Source: an uncultured Bacteroides sp. (GTDB lineage Bacteria > Bacteroidota > Bacteroidia > Bacteroidales > Bacteroidaceae). From it: a DNA stretch of 33,548 nt. The notes under the pieces were generated by a model. It saw only the letters and a list, made by a program, of their open reading frames with translations, was not told the DNA's origin and ran no database searches. The DNA lies in assembly GCA_947074295.1 (NCBI GenBank), contig CAMTPC010000027.1, positions 1-33,548 on the forward strand, in the 5' to 3' direction. A program made the translations under genes and the position numbers. Below, piece after piece: positions 1 through 6,575 of the stretch (position 1 is the stretch's first letter; every line of letters starts with the position of its first letter).

Positions 1-2
1 CT

Positions 3-1277
3 GAAGCCAACTCATTAGTACTTTTCACTGATGACTTCTATGCATATCCTATTATAGATACTTCATTCGAAGGTTTGGAAACTAAACGTTGTCAGGCTCC
101 TCTTTCAGCTATTGGTCAGAAAAACATCGCTATTACAGGCGAAGGTATCTTTGACGGTGCTGGTGACAGCTGGCGTCCAGTAAAGAAAGGTAAGATGACT
201 GCCAACCAATGGAAAAAGCTTGTAGCTTCTGGTGGTGTGCTCAATCCTAAGAAAGATATGTGGTTTCCTACAGCAGGAGCTTTGAAAGGTTTCGATGCTT
301 GTAAAAACTTCAACGTACCCGAGGGTATTGAAACAGAAGCAGAATGGAACGAGATCCGTCCATGGTTGCGTCCAGTGCTTTTGAGCTTCGTGAAATGTGA
401 CCTTGTATTGTTAGAAGGTGCTACATTCCGCAACTCTCCTAGCTGGTGTCTTCACCCACTATCATGTTCTAATGTGACTATCGACAATATCAAGGTATTC
501 AACCCATGGTATTCTCAAAACGGTGATGCACTTGACTTGGAATCTTGCAAAAACGTATTGGTAATCAATAGCTTGTTCGATGCTGGTGATGATGCAATCT
601 GTATCAAGTCTGGTAAAGACGAAGATGGTCGTCGTCGTGGCGAGCCTTGCGAAAACATTGTAGTGATGAACAACAGCGTTCTTCATGGTCATGGTGGTTT
701 CGTTGTAGGTAGCGAAATGTCAGGTGGTGTGAAAAACGTATATGTATCAGACTGTACTTTCATGGGTACTGATGTAGGTCTTCGTTTCAAGAGTACTCGT
801 GGCCGTGGTGGTGTAGTAGAAAACATCTACATCAACAACATCAACATGATCAACATCCCTAACGAACCTCTATTGTTCGACTTGTTCTATGGTGGTAAAG
901 GTCCAGGCGAGGAAACAGAAGAAGAACGTGCTGCAAACACTAAGACTGACATGCCAGCTGTGACAGAAGAAACTCCATCATTCCGCGATATCCACATCTC
1001 TAATGTGACTGTTAAGGGTTCTGGCCGTGCTATCTTCTTCAATGGTCTTCCAGAAATGCCTGTGAAAAACATCACAGTAAGAGACGTGGTGATCACAGAA
1101 GCAACAGAAGGAGTGGTGTTGAGCCAAACAGACAACGTAGTATTGGAAAACATCTACATCCATACAAAAACTCCACAGCCAACGCTTCAAATCAGAAGCT
1201 CGAAAGATGTTACTGTAAACGGTAAACTCTTCAAATCGATTGATGCTAGCTGGTTGAAGATGGACTTCAAACAATAA
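3..1277 (+). CDS. GH28 polygalacturonase-like glycoside hydrolase, 5' truncated by the window edge
   Basis: This is the C-terminal part of a family 28 pectin hydrolase, expected to cleave alpha-1,4-galacturonosyl or rhamnogalacturonan linkages in pectin by inversion. The reading frame is open from base 3, so the real start lies upstream; the TTG at 75 is internal. The GH28 landmarks appear in order: an N-x-D motif (NGDALDLESC, Asp codon 525-527), a paired Asp motif (AGDDAICIKSG, codons 588-593), a GHG motif inside LHGHGGFVVGSE, and an R-x-K motif (GLRFKSTRGRGG). The repeated short Asn- and Ile-rich strands fit a right-handed beta-helix. The signal peptide, if present, is out of view, so the location (probably periplasm or surface) is inferred. 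Codon use is strongly biased (CGT, GGT, AAC, TTC), like the susC gene downstream, which suggests high expression. Family assignment is firm; exact substrate is not. Confidence 0.93.
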   Translation, partial: EANSLVLFTDDFYAYPIIDTSFEGLETKRCQAPLSAIGQKNIAITGEGIFDGAGDSWRPVKKGKMTANQWKKLVASGGVLNPKKDMWFPTAGALKGFDACKNFNVPEGIETEAEWNEIRPWLRPVLLSFVKCDLVLLEGATFRNSPSWCLHPLSCSNVTIDNIKVFNPWYSQNGDALDLESCKNVLVINSLFDAGDDAICIKSGKDEDGRRRGEPCENIVVMNNSVLHGHGGFVVGSEMSGGVKNVYVSDCTFMGTDVGLRFKSTRGRGGVVENIYINNINMINIPNEPLLFDLFYGGKGPGEETEEERAANTKTDMPAVTEETPSFRDIHISNVTVKGSGRAIFFNGLPEMPVKNITVRDVVITEATEGVVLSQTDNVVLENIYIHTKTPQPTLQIRSSKDVTVNGKLFKSIDASWLKMDFKQ

Positions 1278-1303
1278 AAAACAATATCATTGTGATCTGA
1301 TAT

Positions 1304-1358
1304 AAGAGGCAGACTTTCTATCTTTGCAAGGTGAAAGGGCTGCCTCTTTCGCTTTTTT
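1304..1358 (+). terminator. Hairpin and T-tract downstream of the GH28 gene, overlapping the next promoter
   Basis: AAGAGGCAG (1304-1312) pairs perfectly with CTGCCTCTT (1340-1348), and a six-T run follows at 1353-1358. This fits an intrinsic terminator for the GH28 transcript, although the 27-nt loop is long. The loop contains the TATCTTTG -7 box proposed for the next gene, so terminator and promoter occupy the same bases. Confidence 0.5.
1319..1326 (+). promoter_or_regulatory. Candidate Bacteroidetes -7 promoter box for the DUF4861 gene
   Basis: TATCTTTG matches the Bacteroidetes -7 consensus TAnnTTTG. Transcription would begin near 1333, about 45 nt before the ATG at 1378. That rules out the upstream TTG at 1324 as the translation start, since it lies inside this box. 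I see no convincing -33 TTTG at the usual distance. Confidence 0.5.
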
Positions 1359-1377
1359 ATCAATACATTATACAAAT

Positions 1378-2601
1378 ATGATCATGCTAAAAACATTCTC
1401 ACTCTTTTGTTTCACAGCCTTCGCATCAATGGCATTGATGGCACAACCTGCCACAAAGACCATCACCGTCGAGGTGAAGAATCCCGCTAAGGAAGCTCGT
1501 ACAGATGTACCTGTAGTGATCGACCTGAATGCGCTACAACCTGGCTTTATCGTGAAATCGGCTGTTGTCGTATCGGGCAACGAAGAAATCCCATCTCAAT
1601 TGGATGATCTTACACGCAATCGCCGTGCCGATGAGTTGGCTTTCGTAGCAAATATTCCAGCCAAGAAAACACGCACATTCACTGTGACTTTGTCTTCGGA
1701 GAAAAGTGATAGAGTATACACCCCCCGTGTTTTTGCTCAGATGCTGGTGAGCGACAAAAAAGGCAAGCATGTGCCTATTCAATCACTAACAATACCAGGT
1801 AGTAGCAATGTCTATAATCAGTTGCATCATCATGGACCCGCTTTCGAGTCAGAATTGGTGGCTTATCGCCTTTATTTCGACCATAAACAGACCCTCGATA
1901 TCTATGGCAAGTTTAATCCAGGTTTCGAAATTGAAGAATCTCAATTCTATCCCACTGACGAGCAGTTAGCGCGAGGTTTTGGAGACGATGTGTTGCGAGT
2001 TAGTGGAAGCTGTGGTGCGGGCGCATTCAAAGGTTGGGATGGCAAGAAAGCCATTCATACCAATCCGGTTGATACTCGCACAGAGCGTATCGTAGCTTAC
2101 GGGCCCGTGCGTACCATCGTTGAAAACGAAGTAGAAGGTTGGAAATATCAGGATAGTGAGCTCAATATGACTACGCGCTATACACTCTATGCTGGTCATC
2201 GCGATCTTTTTGTTGAAGCTTTCTTTGACGAACCTTTGACCGACCAAACTTTCGCTACTGGTGTGCAAGATGTAAAAGGATCCATATCCTTCTCCGATCA
2301 CAAAGGTTTGGTAGGCTGTTGGGGCACGGATTGGCCAGTAAATGATACGATAAAATATGCCAAGGAAACAGTTGGTCTGGCTACGTTTATTCCAAAGAAA
2401 TATGTAGTACAAGAAGCAAAAGATAAACCCAACTATCTCTATGTGGTCAATGCTCCAGGTCAGCAATACCTGAACTATTACACCACATTTACTTCTTTGA
2501 AAGAGAATTTCGGTTATAAGACTCCCGAAGCATGGTTTGCCCACATCCAAGCATGGCGCGATGAATTGGAAAATCCTTGCATCGTTACCATAAAAGAATA
2601 A
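1378..2601 (+). CDS. DUF4861 family secreted protein of a pectin-type PUL
   Basis: This encodes a protein of about 407 aa with an N-terminal signal peptide (MIMLKTFSLFCFTAFASMALMAQ), so it is exported, probably to the periplasm. The rest matches my recollection of the DUF4861 family, including the Gly-rich stretch GSCGAGAFKGWDGKK followed by NPVDTRTERIVAYGPVRT. I know no established activity for this family well enough to assign one, and no standard hydrolase or lyase motif is obvious. DUF4861 genes commonly sit beside polygalacturonases and unsaturated-uronate enzymes, and here the gene follows a GH28, so a role on galacturonate-containing oligosaccharides is inferred. The start at 1378 was chosen because a -7 box lies at 1319-1326 and the signal peptide begins there; the ATG at 1384 is an alternative. 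Confidence 0.8.
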   Translation: MIMLKTFSLFCFTAFASMALMAQPATKTITVEVKNPAKEARTDVPVVIDLNALQPGFIVKSAVVVSGNEEIPSQLDDLTRNRRADELAFVANIPAKKTRTFTVTLSSEKSDRVYTPRVFAQMLVSDKKGKHVPIQSLTIPGSSNVYNQLHHHGPAFESELVAYRLYFDHKQTLDIYGKFNPGFEIEESQFYPTDEQLARGFGDDVLRVSGSCGAGAFKGWDGKKAIHTNPVDTRTERIVAYGPVRTIVENEVEGWKYQDSELNMTTRYTLYAGHRDLFVEAFFDEPLTDQTFATGVQDVKGSISFSDHKGLVGCWGTDWPVNDTIKYAKETVGLATFIPKKYVVQEAKDKPNYLYVVNAPGQQYLNYYTTFTSLKENFGYKTPEAWFAHIQAWRDELENPCIVTIKE

Positions 2602-2696
2602 GTAGGTCGAACCGCTTCTTCTTGAATCGGTCCACATAAATATATAATGCGTTGTATTTATAGTTGTTATAGCTATAGATACGATGCATTGCTATA

Positions 2697-2751
2697 CAAT
2701 TATTCCACCTATCTATCCAATTACTCCACCAAATAAACGGATTATTCAACC
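2697..2751 (+). promoter_or_regulatory. Three 13-bp direct repeats at exact 21-bp spacing, putative activator site
   Basis: CAATTATTCCACC (2697-2709), CAATTACTCCACC (2718-2730) and GGATTATTCAACC (2739-2751) start exactly 21 bp apart, that is two helical turns, so a bound oligomer would sit on one face of the DNA. The last repeat ends 20 bp before the TACTTTTG -7 box at 2772. A perfect copy of the first repeat lies at 6457-6469 in reverse orientation, again 20 bp from a -7 box on that strand. This is the arrangement expected of a PUL activator site such as that of a hybrid two-component regulator. No such regulator gene is in the window. Confidence 0.6.
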
Positions 2752-2771
2752 GCAGATTCATCCTTGACTAT

Positions 2772-2779
2772 TACTTTTG
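2772..2779 (+). promoter_or_regulatory. Candidate -7 promoter box for the GH43 gene
   Basis: TACTTTTG matches TAnnTTTG. Predicted transcription begins near 2786, about 40 nt before the ATG at 2827. No -33 TTTG is present at the usual distance; the three direct repeats occupy that space instead, which fits an activator-dependent promoter. Confidence 0.6.
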
Positions 2780-2826
2780 TAACCATCAAAAAACATCTAA
2801 ATAATTAATCTTTTTACAAACCATCC

Positions 2827-4512
2827 ATGAGAAATCTGACAAAAGCGATAGGCATTGGCCTACTACTTGTTTCAAGTACTATGTTTGGGCAAAATAGCTC
2901 CAACTATGTATCAAAAGTATGGGTAGCCGATCAAGGTGACGGCACTTATAAAAACCCAATTCTTTATGCCGACTATTCTGATCCCGACGCTTGTCGTGTG
3001 GGCGATGATTATTATATGACATCATCTAGCTTTGGTTGTTTACCAGCTTTGCAAATCCTTCATTCTAAGGATTTGGTCAATTGGACCATCATTGGTGCGG
3101 CTGTACCTCACGCATTGCCTCCTGTAGTTAGTCCAGAACGTCCCGAGCATGGTAATCGTGTGTGGGCTCCTGCTATCCGTCACCACGATGGCGAATTCTA
3201 TATCTTTTGGGGAGATCCAGACCAAGGAGCTTTCATGGTGAAGGCCAAAGATCCTGCTGGCCCTTGGAGCGAACCTGTATTGGTAAAAGAAGGAAAAGGT
3301 ATTATTGACACCTGCCCACTATGGGACGAAGATGGTAAAGTATATATGGTTTATGCATATGCTGGTAGTCGTGCTGGTCTGAAAAGTGTCATCACCATCT
3401 GCGAACTCAATGCAGACGCTACAAAAGCCATCACGCCAGGACGCATCATCTTCGATGGCCACGAGGCACATCAGACCTGCGAAGGACCTAAATTTTTTAA
3501 GAAGGATGGTTACTATTATATCTTCCATCCAGCTGGCGGTGTAGCTACAGGCTGGCAAGTGGTGCTTCGTTCGAAAAACGTGTATGGTCCTTACGAAGAG
3601 AAAATCGTAATGGCGCAAGGCGATACAGATATCAACGGCCCTCACCAAGGTGCTTGGGTAGATACACCTAACGGCGAAGATTGGTTCCTGCACTTCCAGG
3701 ATGTAGGAGCTTATGGTCGTATCGTACATCTTCAACCTATGAAGTGGGTCAATGGCTGGCCTGTAATAGGTAATGACAAAAATGGCGATGGCTGTGGCGA
3801 ACCCGTGTTGAGACACAAGAAACCCAATGTAGGTAAAACATATCCTATCCAGACACCACAAGAAAGCGATGAGTTTGATGGCTTTACGATGTCACCACAA
3901 TGGCAATGGCATGGTAACTCTAACGAGATGTGGGCTTACTTTGCAGGTGACAAGGGTTTTGCTCGTCTATACTCTTATCCGGTGCTCGAAGACTATAAGA
4001 GTCTTTGGGATGTGCCCAACTTGATGTTGCAAAAAACACCAGCCGATAACTTCACGGCTACAATGAAGCTGACTTTCAGTCCTGACAAACGCTATGCTGG
4101 CGAACGTACTGGTCTTGTAGTGATGGGATTGGATTATGCAGGTTTGATTCTCGAAAACACAACAGAAGGCTTAGTGCTTTCTCAAGTAGAGTGCAAGAAA
4201 GCTGATCGCGGAGGTACTGAAGTAGTAAATACAACGCTTCCACTAATAGACAACACTATCTACCTACGTGTGAAATTCACGGATACAGGTAAGAAAGTAG
4301 GCAAGGGAGACGGCACCGACATGATCGTGATGTGTGATTTCAGTTATAGCCTTAACGGTAAGAAATTTATCCCGATGGGTAAATCATTCCAAGCTCGCGA
4401 AGGAAAATGGATTGGTGCTAAAGTAGGTACTTTCTGTACACGTCCATTCATGAAAACCAATGATGGCGGTTGGTCAGATATTGACTGGTTCCGCATCACT
4501 CCAAACAAATAG
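2827..4512 (+). CDS. Secreted GH43 glycosidase with C-terminal beta-sandwich
   Basis: This 561-aa protein has a signal peptide (MRNLTKAIGIGLLLVSSTMFGQ) and a five-bladed propeller GH43 domain from about residue 40 to 330. All three catalytic acids are visible: base Asp52 in YSDPDACR, pKa modulator Asp161 in IIDTCPLWDEDG and general acid Glu219 in CEGPKFF. A C-terminal beta-sandwich of GH43_C2/DUF1349 type follows (about 345-561). The sequence around the base (GDDYYMTSSSFGCLPALQILHSKDLVNW) looks like subfamily 12, but I cannot confirm that. Likely activities are alpha-L-arabinofuranosidase or beta-xylosidase on pectin side chains, given the GH28 and DUF4861 neighbours. The gene has its own promoter with upstream repeats and a strong terminator (4540-4583), so it appears to be a single-gene unit. 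Location is probably periplasmic, since there is no lipobox. Confidence 0.92.
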   Translation: MRNLTKAIGIGLLLVSSTMFGQNSSNYVSKVWVADQGDGTYKNPILYADYSDPDACRVGDDYYMTSSSFGCLPALQILHSKDLVNWTIIGAAVPHALPPVVSPERPEHGNRVWAPAIRHHDGEFYIFWGDPDQGAFMVKAKDPAGPWSEPVLVKEGKGIIDTCPLWDEDGKVYMVYAYAGSRAGLKSVITICELNADATKAITPGRIIFDGHEAHQTCEGPKFFKKDGYYYIFHPAGGVATGWQVVLRSKNVYGPYEEKIVMAQGDTDINGPHQGAWVDTPNGEDWFLHFQDVGAYGRIVHLQPMKWVNGWPVIGNDKNGDGCGEPVLRHKKPNVGKTYPIQTPQESDEFDGFTMSPQWQWHGNSNEMWAYFAGDKGFARLYSYPVLEDYKSLWDVPNLMLQKTPADNFTATMKLTFSPDKRYAGERTGLVVMGLDYAGLILENTTEGLVLSQVECKKADRGGTEVVNTTLPLIDNTIYLRVKFTDTGKKVGKGDGTDMIVMCDFSYSLNGKKFIPMGKSFQAREGKWIGAKVGTFCTRPFMKTNDGGWSDIDWFRITPNK

Positions 4513-4539
4513 TCATTAAGACATAACTATTTCCCTACA

Positions 4540-4583
4540 ATCTCCATCCCATGAAGTACTCTTCGCTGGGATGGAGATTTTTT
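4540..4583 (+). terminator. Strong intrinsic terminator after the GH43 gene
   Basis: ATCTCCATCCCA (4540-4551) pairs without mismatch with TGGGATGGAGAT (4567-4578) across a 15-nt loop, followed directly by a run of T residues to 4583. It lies 28 nt after the GH43 stop codon and separates this gene from the HAD phosphatase gene. Confidence 0.88.
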
Positions 4584-4617
4584 GGTTTATAAGGTTTTAT
4601 CCGATATTTGGATTTAC

Positions 4618-4625
4618 TACTTTTG
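4618..4625 (+). promoter_or_regulatory. Candidate -7 box upstream of the HAD gene
   Basis: TACTTTTG matches TAnnTTTG and lies inside a small palindrome (ACTAC-TTTT-GTAGT, 4616-4629). If used, it would give a leader of about 200 nt before the HAD start at 4832, unusually long compared with the 20-75 nt predicted for the neighbours. It may instead be a chance match or drive a short untranslated transcript. Confidence 0.3.
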
Positions 4626-4831
4626 TAGTCCAAAATGTTTTTTCTCAGCCTATACGATTTTGTGATATAGATTATTCTCAAAAAATAGGCAAGACCATTT
4701 GGTTTACTGAGTAACCGCAGCTGGCATCCGCTTGACCCTTACTTACCATTGTGAGTAACCTTGCTCAGTAACATCTAGAGAATCAACTTGATAGAGTAAA
4801 GTAAAAGTATTAATAAAATCAATATAGATAT
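4626..4831. other. Long non-coding stretch before the HAD gene, with repeated (G/C)AGTAAC elements
   Basis: No credible small gene is visible here; the only ATG-initiated + frame I followed, near 4634, stops after 11 codons. The stretch holds three copies of an AGTAAC-type element: TGAGTAACC at 4708-4716, TGAGTAACC at 4752-4760 and TCAGTAACA at 4765-4773. The first is half of a palindrome, TTACTGAGTAA (4704-4714), flanked by GGT and CC. These could be protein-binding half-sites or parts of a structured leader. I recognise no known riboswitch. Confidence 0.4.
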
Positions 4832-5479
4832 ATGAAGAAACTAGTGATATTCGATTTAGATGGAACCATATTAGATACCATTGCCGATTTGGCACAAAGC
4901 ACTAACTATGCTTTGCAGCAGTTGGGTTTCCCTACACATCCCGAGTCAGCTTATCATAAGATGGTAGGCAATGGCATCAACAAGATGTTTGAGCGCGCTT
5001 TGCCCGAAGGTACCAAGACGCAAGAAAATATTCTGGCCGTGCGTCAATTGTTTCTGCCTTTTTACGATATGCACAAGATGGACAAGACTGCGCCTTACCC
5101 TGGCATCATTGCTCTGTTAGATCAGTTGCAGAATCAAGCCATCCTGTTAGCTGTAGCTTCCAATAAATACCAAGCAGCTGCCGAACTATTAGTGCATCAT
5201 TACTTCCCGACTATCAATTTTGCCACTATTCTGGGCGAGCGCGCTGGCATACCTTCTAAACCCGATCCGCACGTGGTATTCGAAATATTACAAGCAACGG
5301 GTGTTTCAAAGGAAGATACTCTATATGTAGGCGACTCTCCCGTGGATATGCAAACAGCTCAAAGTGCAGATGTAGAAGCTTGTGGCGTGGCATGGGGTTT
5401 CAGTCCGCAAGCCGATTTGGAGGCTTGTCACCCTGCACACATCGCACAAACTGCCGATGATATTTTAAAACTGATTTAA
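4832..5479 (+). CDS. gph: HAD-superfamily phosphatase, phosphoglycolate-phosphatase-like
   Basis: This 215-aa protein has no signal peptide and should act in the cytoplasm. All four HAD motifs are present: I, DLDGT with Asp8 nucleophile and Asp10; II, Ser110 in AVASNK; III, Lys143 in PSKPDPH; IV, Asp168 in YVGDSPVD. An alpha-helical cap lies between motifs I and II (about 15-85), as in Gph and beta-phosphoglucomutase relatives. Size and sequence fit phosphoglycolate phosphatase, which turns 2-phosphoglycolate into glycolate, but HAD enzymes of this subgroup often act on sugar phosphates, so the substrate is open. It lies between PUL genes yet has a terminator before it and a convergent gene after it (stop codons five bases apart), so it may be an unrelated housekeeping gene. 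Confidence 0.85.
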   Translation: MKKLVIFDLDGTILDTIADLAQSTNYALQQLGFPTHPESAYHKMVGNGINKMFERALPEGTKTQENILAVRQLFLPFYDMHKMDKTAPYPGIIALLDQLQNQAILLAVASNKYQAAAELLVHHYFPTINFATILGERAGIPSKPDPHVVFEILQATGVSKEDTLYVGDSPVDMQTAQSADVEACGVAWGFSPQADLEACHPAHIAQTADDILKLI

Positions 5480-5484
5480 GATCA

Positions 5485-6402
5485 TTATTCCAATATGCCT
5501 ATCTCGTAGAGCCAAGTCTCTGCGAGAAAAGGCCATTGTTGCGTGCTGCCAGGTTGCTGACGCAATGAAATACTATGACCTCCTTCGGGAAAGATATGCA
5601 GACTACTACCTTTAACTCCTGCCTCCTTTAACGCACTGTAATACAAAATACTATTCATAGACGATACCGATCTATCATTATCTGCATGTATCAAAAGTGC
5701 AGGTGGAGTATTGTCATTTACCCTTTTGTGGCACGAAAATTGTTCTATACTTTCCGCTTTAGCGTCTTTTCCTAATAAATTGTCGCGACTACCCTTATGC
5801 GTATAGTCACTCATAGAGATGACAGGAGAGATAAGGATTGTGAAGTTGGGTCGGAAATTTAAGTTGTCCAGTGCATCTTTGCCTAGACCCCAATCTTCGG
5901 TAAATGTTGACAAGCTTGCCGATAAATGGCCGCCTGCCGATGAACCCATTACACCGACTTTATTTAGATCGATGGCAAAGCTATCTGCATTAGCACGGAT
6001 ATGGCGCATAGCTCGCTGTGCGTCAGCCAAAGGTGCCTCGTGACTTGTGATGACATCTGGAGATTGCGGCATGCGATGATTCAATACAAAAGCTGTTATG
6101 CCTATTGTGTTGAACCATTTGGCCAATTGCCATCCACTGATTTGGTAAGCCAAGCGTGCATAGCCACCTCCAGGAATGATCAATACAGCAGCTCCTTTGT
6201 TTTCGGCTTTCGAAGGTTGGAAAACATAATATCCAGGAACACCTACTTGGTAAATACGTTCATTGGCTATGCTGTCTTTGATGCATATACCGCGACTATT
6301 AGGCATATTATCATTCCAAATAGGGATGAAATCTTGTGCATGCATAGACGAAAAAAACAGGATGCATAACAGGCAGATTAAAAGCTTTTTAAGTAAAAAC
6401 AT
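5485..6402 (-). CDS. Secreted alpha/beta-hydrolase esterase, carbohydrate acetylesterase-like
   Basis: The 305-aa product has a signal peptide (MFLLKKLLICLLCILFFSSMHAQ), so it is probably periplasmic. It has the alpha/beta-hydrolase pattern of bacterial acetylxylan esterase and BD-FAE-type enzymes: oxyanion loop IPGGGYARLAY (about 76-86), nucleophile Ser155 in GSSAGGHLSASL, acid Asp243 in HADNDRSV and His276 in EGGHSISL. Such enzymes remove acetyl or small acyl groups from sugars; in this PUL pectin or hemicellulose acetyl esters are the inferred target. The gene is transcribed against its neighbours, converging with the HAD gene and diverging from the second esterase. Its promoter carries a perfect copy of the 13-bp element found before the GH43 gene, which suggests co-regulation despite its opposite orientation. 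Confidence 0.88.
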   Translation of the reverse strand: MFLLKKLLICLLCILFFSSMHAQDFIPIWNDNMPNSRGICIKDSIANERIYQVGVPGYYVFQPSKAENKGAAVLIIPGGGYARLAYQISGWQLAKWFNTIGITAFVLNHRMPQSPDVITSHEAPLADAQRAMRHIRANADSFAIDLNKVGVMGSSAGGHLSASLSTFTEDWGLGKDALDNLNFRPNFTILISPVISMSDYTHKGSRDNLLGKDAKAESIEQFSCHKRVNDNTPPALLIHADNDRSVSSMNSILYYSALKEAGVKGSSLHIFPEGGHSISLRQQPGSTQQWPFLAETWLYEIGILE

Positions 6403-6428
6403 AATATTAAGTTAAATGGTAATAGCTG

Positions 6429-6436
6429 CAAATATA
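6429..6436 (-). promoter_or_regulatory. Candidate -7 box for the divergent esterase gene
   Basis: On the minus strand the bases read TATATTTG, a match to TAnnTTTG. Predicted transcription starts near 6422, about 20 nt before the ATG at 6402. The 13-bp activator-like element ends 20 bp upstream of this box, the same gap as in the GH43 promoter. Confidence 0.55.
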
Positions 6437-6456
6437 TTGTACTTTTTACACCAAAA

Positions 6457-6490
6457 GGTGGAATAATTGTTTGAAGTTTATGAAAAATCA
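6457..6490 (-). promoter_or_regulatory. Perfect copy of the 13-bp element plus a degenerate copy 21 bp upstream
   Basis: Bases 6457-6469 read CAATTATTCCACC on the minus strand, identical to the first GH43 repeat. Exactly 21 bp further upstream (6478-6490) the minus strand reads TGATTTTTCATAA, matching 8 of 13 bases of the third GH43 repeat. The proximal copy ends 20 bp before the TATATTTG box. Orientation relative to the promoter is the same as before the GH43 gene, so the element probably serves the minus-strand esterase rather than the plus-strand one. Confidence 0.55.
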
Positions 6491-6533
6491 AAAAAACCAT
6501 ATAGCGCATATTTATACATTAAAATATCTAGCC

Positions 6534-6541
6534 TATTTTTG
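6534..6541 (+). promoter_or_regulatory. Candidate -7 box for the CE7-like esterase gene
   Basis: TATTTTTG matches TAnnTTTG and would start transcription near 6548, about 28 nt before the ATG at 6576. The 20-bp-upstream position shows no resemblance to the 13-bp element, so this promoter may be controlled differently. Confidence 0.5.
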
Positions 6542-6575
6542 TACATCAATCCGATAATTAATTGATTATATCTGA

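Noticed and set aside
75-77. TTG as the start of the GH28 gene
   Set aside because: The same frame is open to the window edge at base 3 and encodes typical GH28 sequence (YPIIDTSFEG), so the gene begins upstream of the window.
1286-1298. Search for the 13-bp element at the DUF4861 promoter
   Set aside because: Only 4 of 13 bases match at the expected spacing, no better than chance.
1324-1377. N-terminal extension of the DUF4861 protein from a TTG
   Set aside because: The TTG lies inside the TATCTTTG promoter box, and the ATG at 1378 begins directly with a signal peptide.
2641-2697. AT-rich imperfect inverted repeat (AATGCGTTGTAT / ATACGATGCATT) after the DUF4861 gene
   Set aside because: The stem has mismatches and no T-tract, so I do not call it a terminator.
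6499-6513. Search for the 13-bp element at the + strand promoter of the CE7-like esterase
   Set aside because: The position 20 bp before the TATTTTTG box matches at almost no bases, so the divergent element is assigned to the minus-strand gene only.
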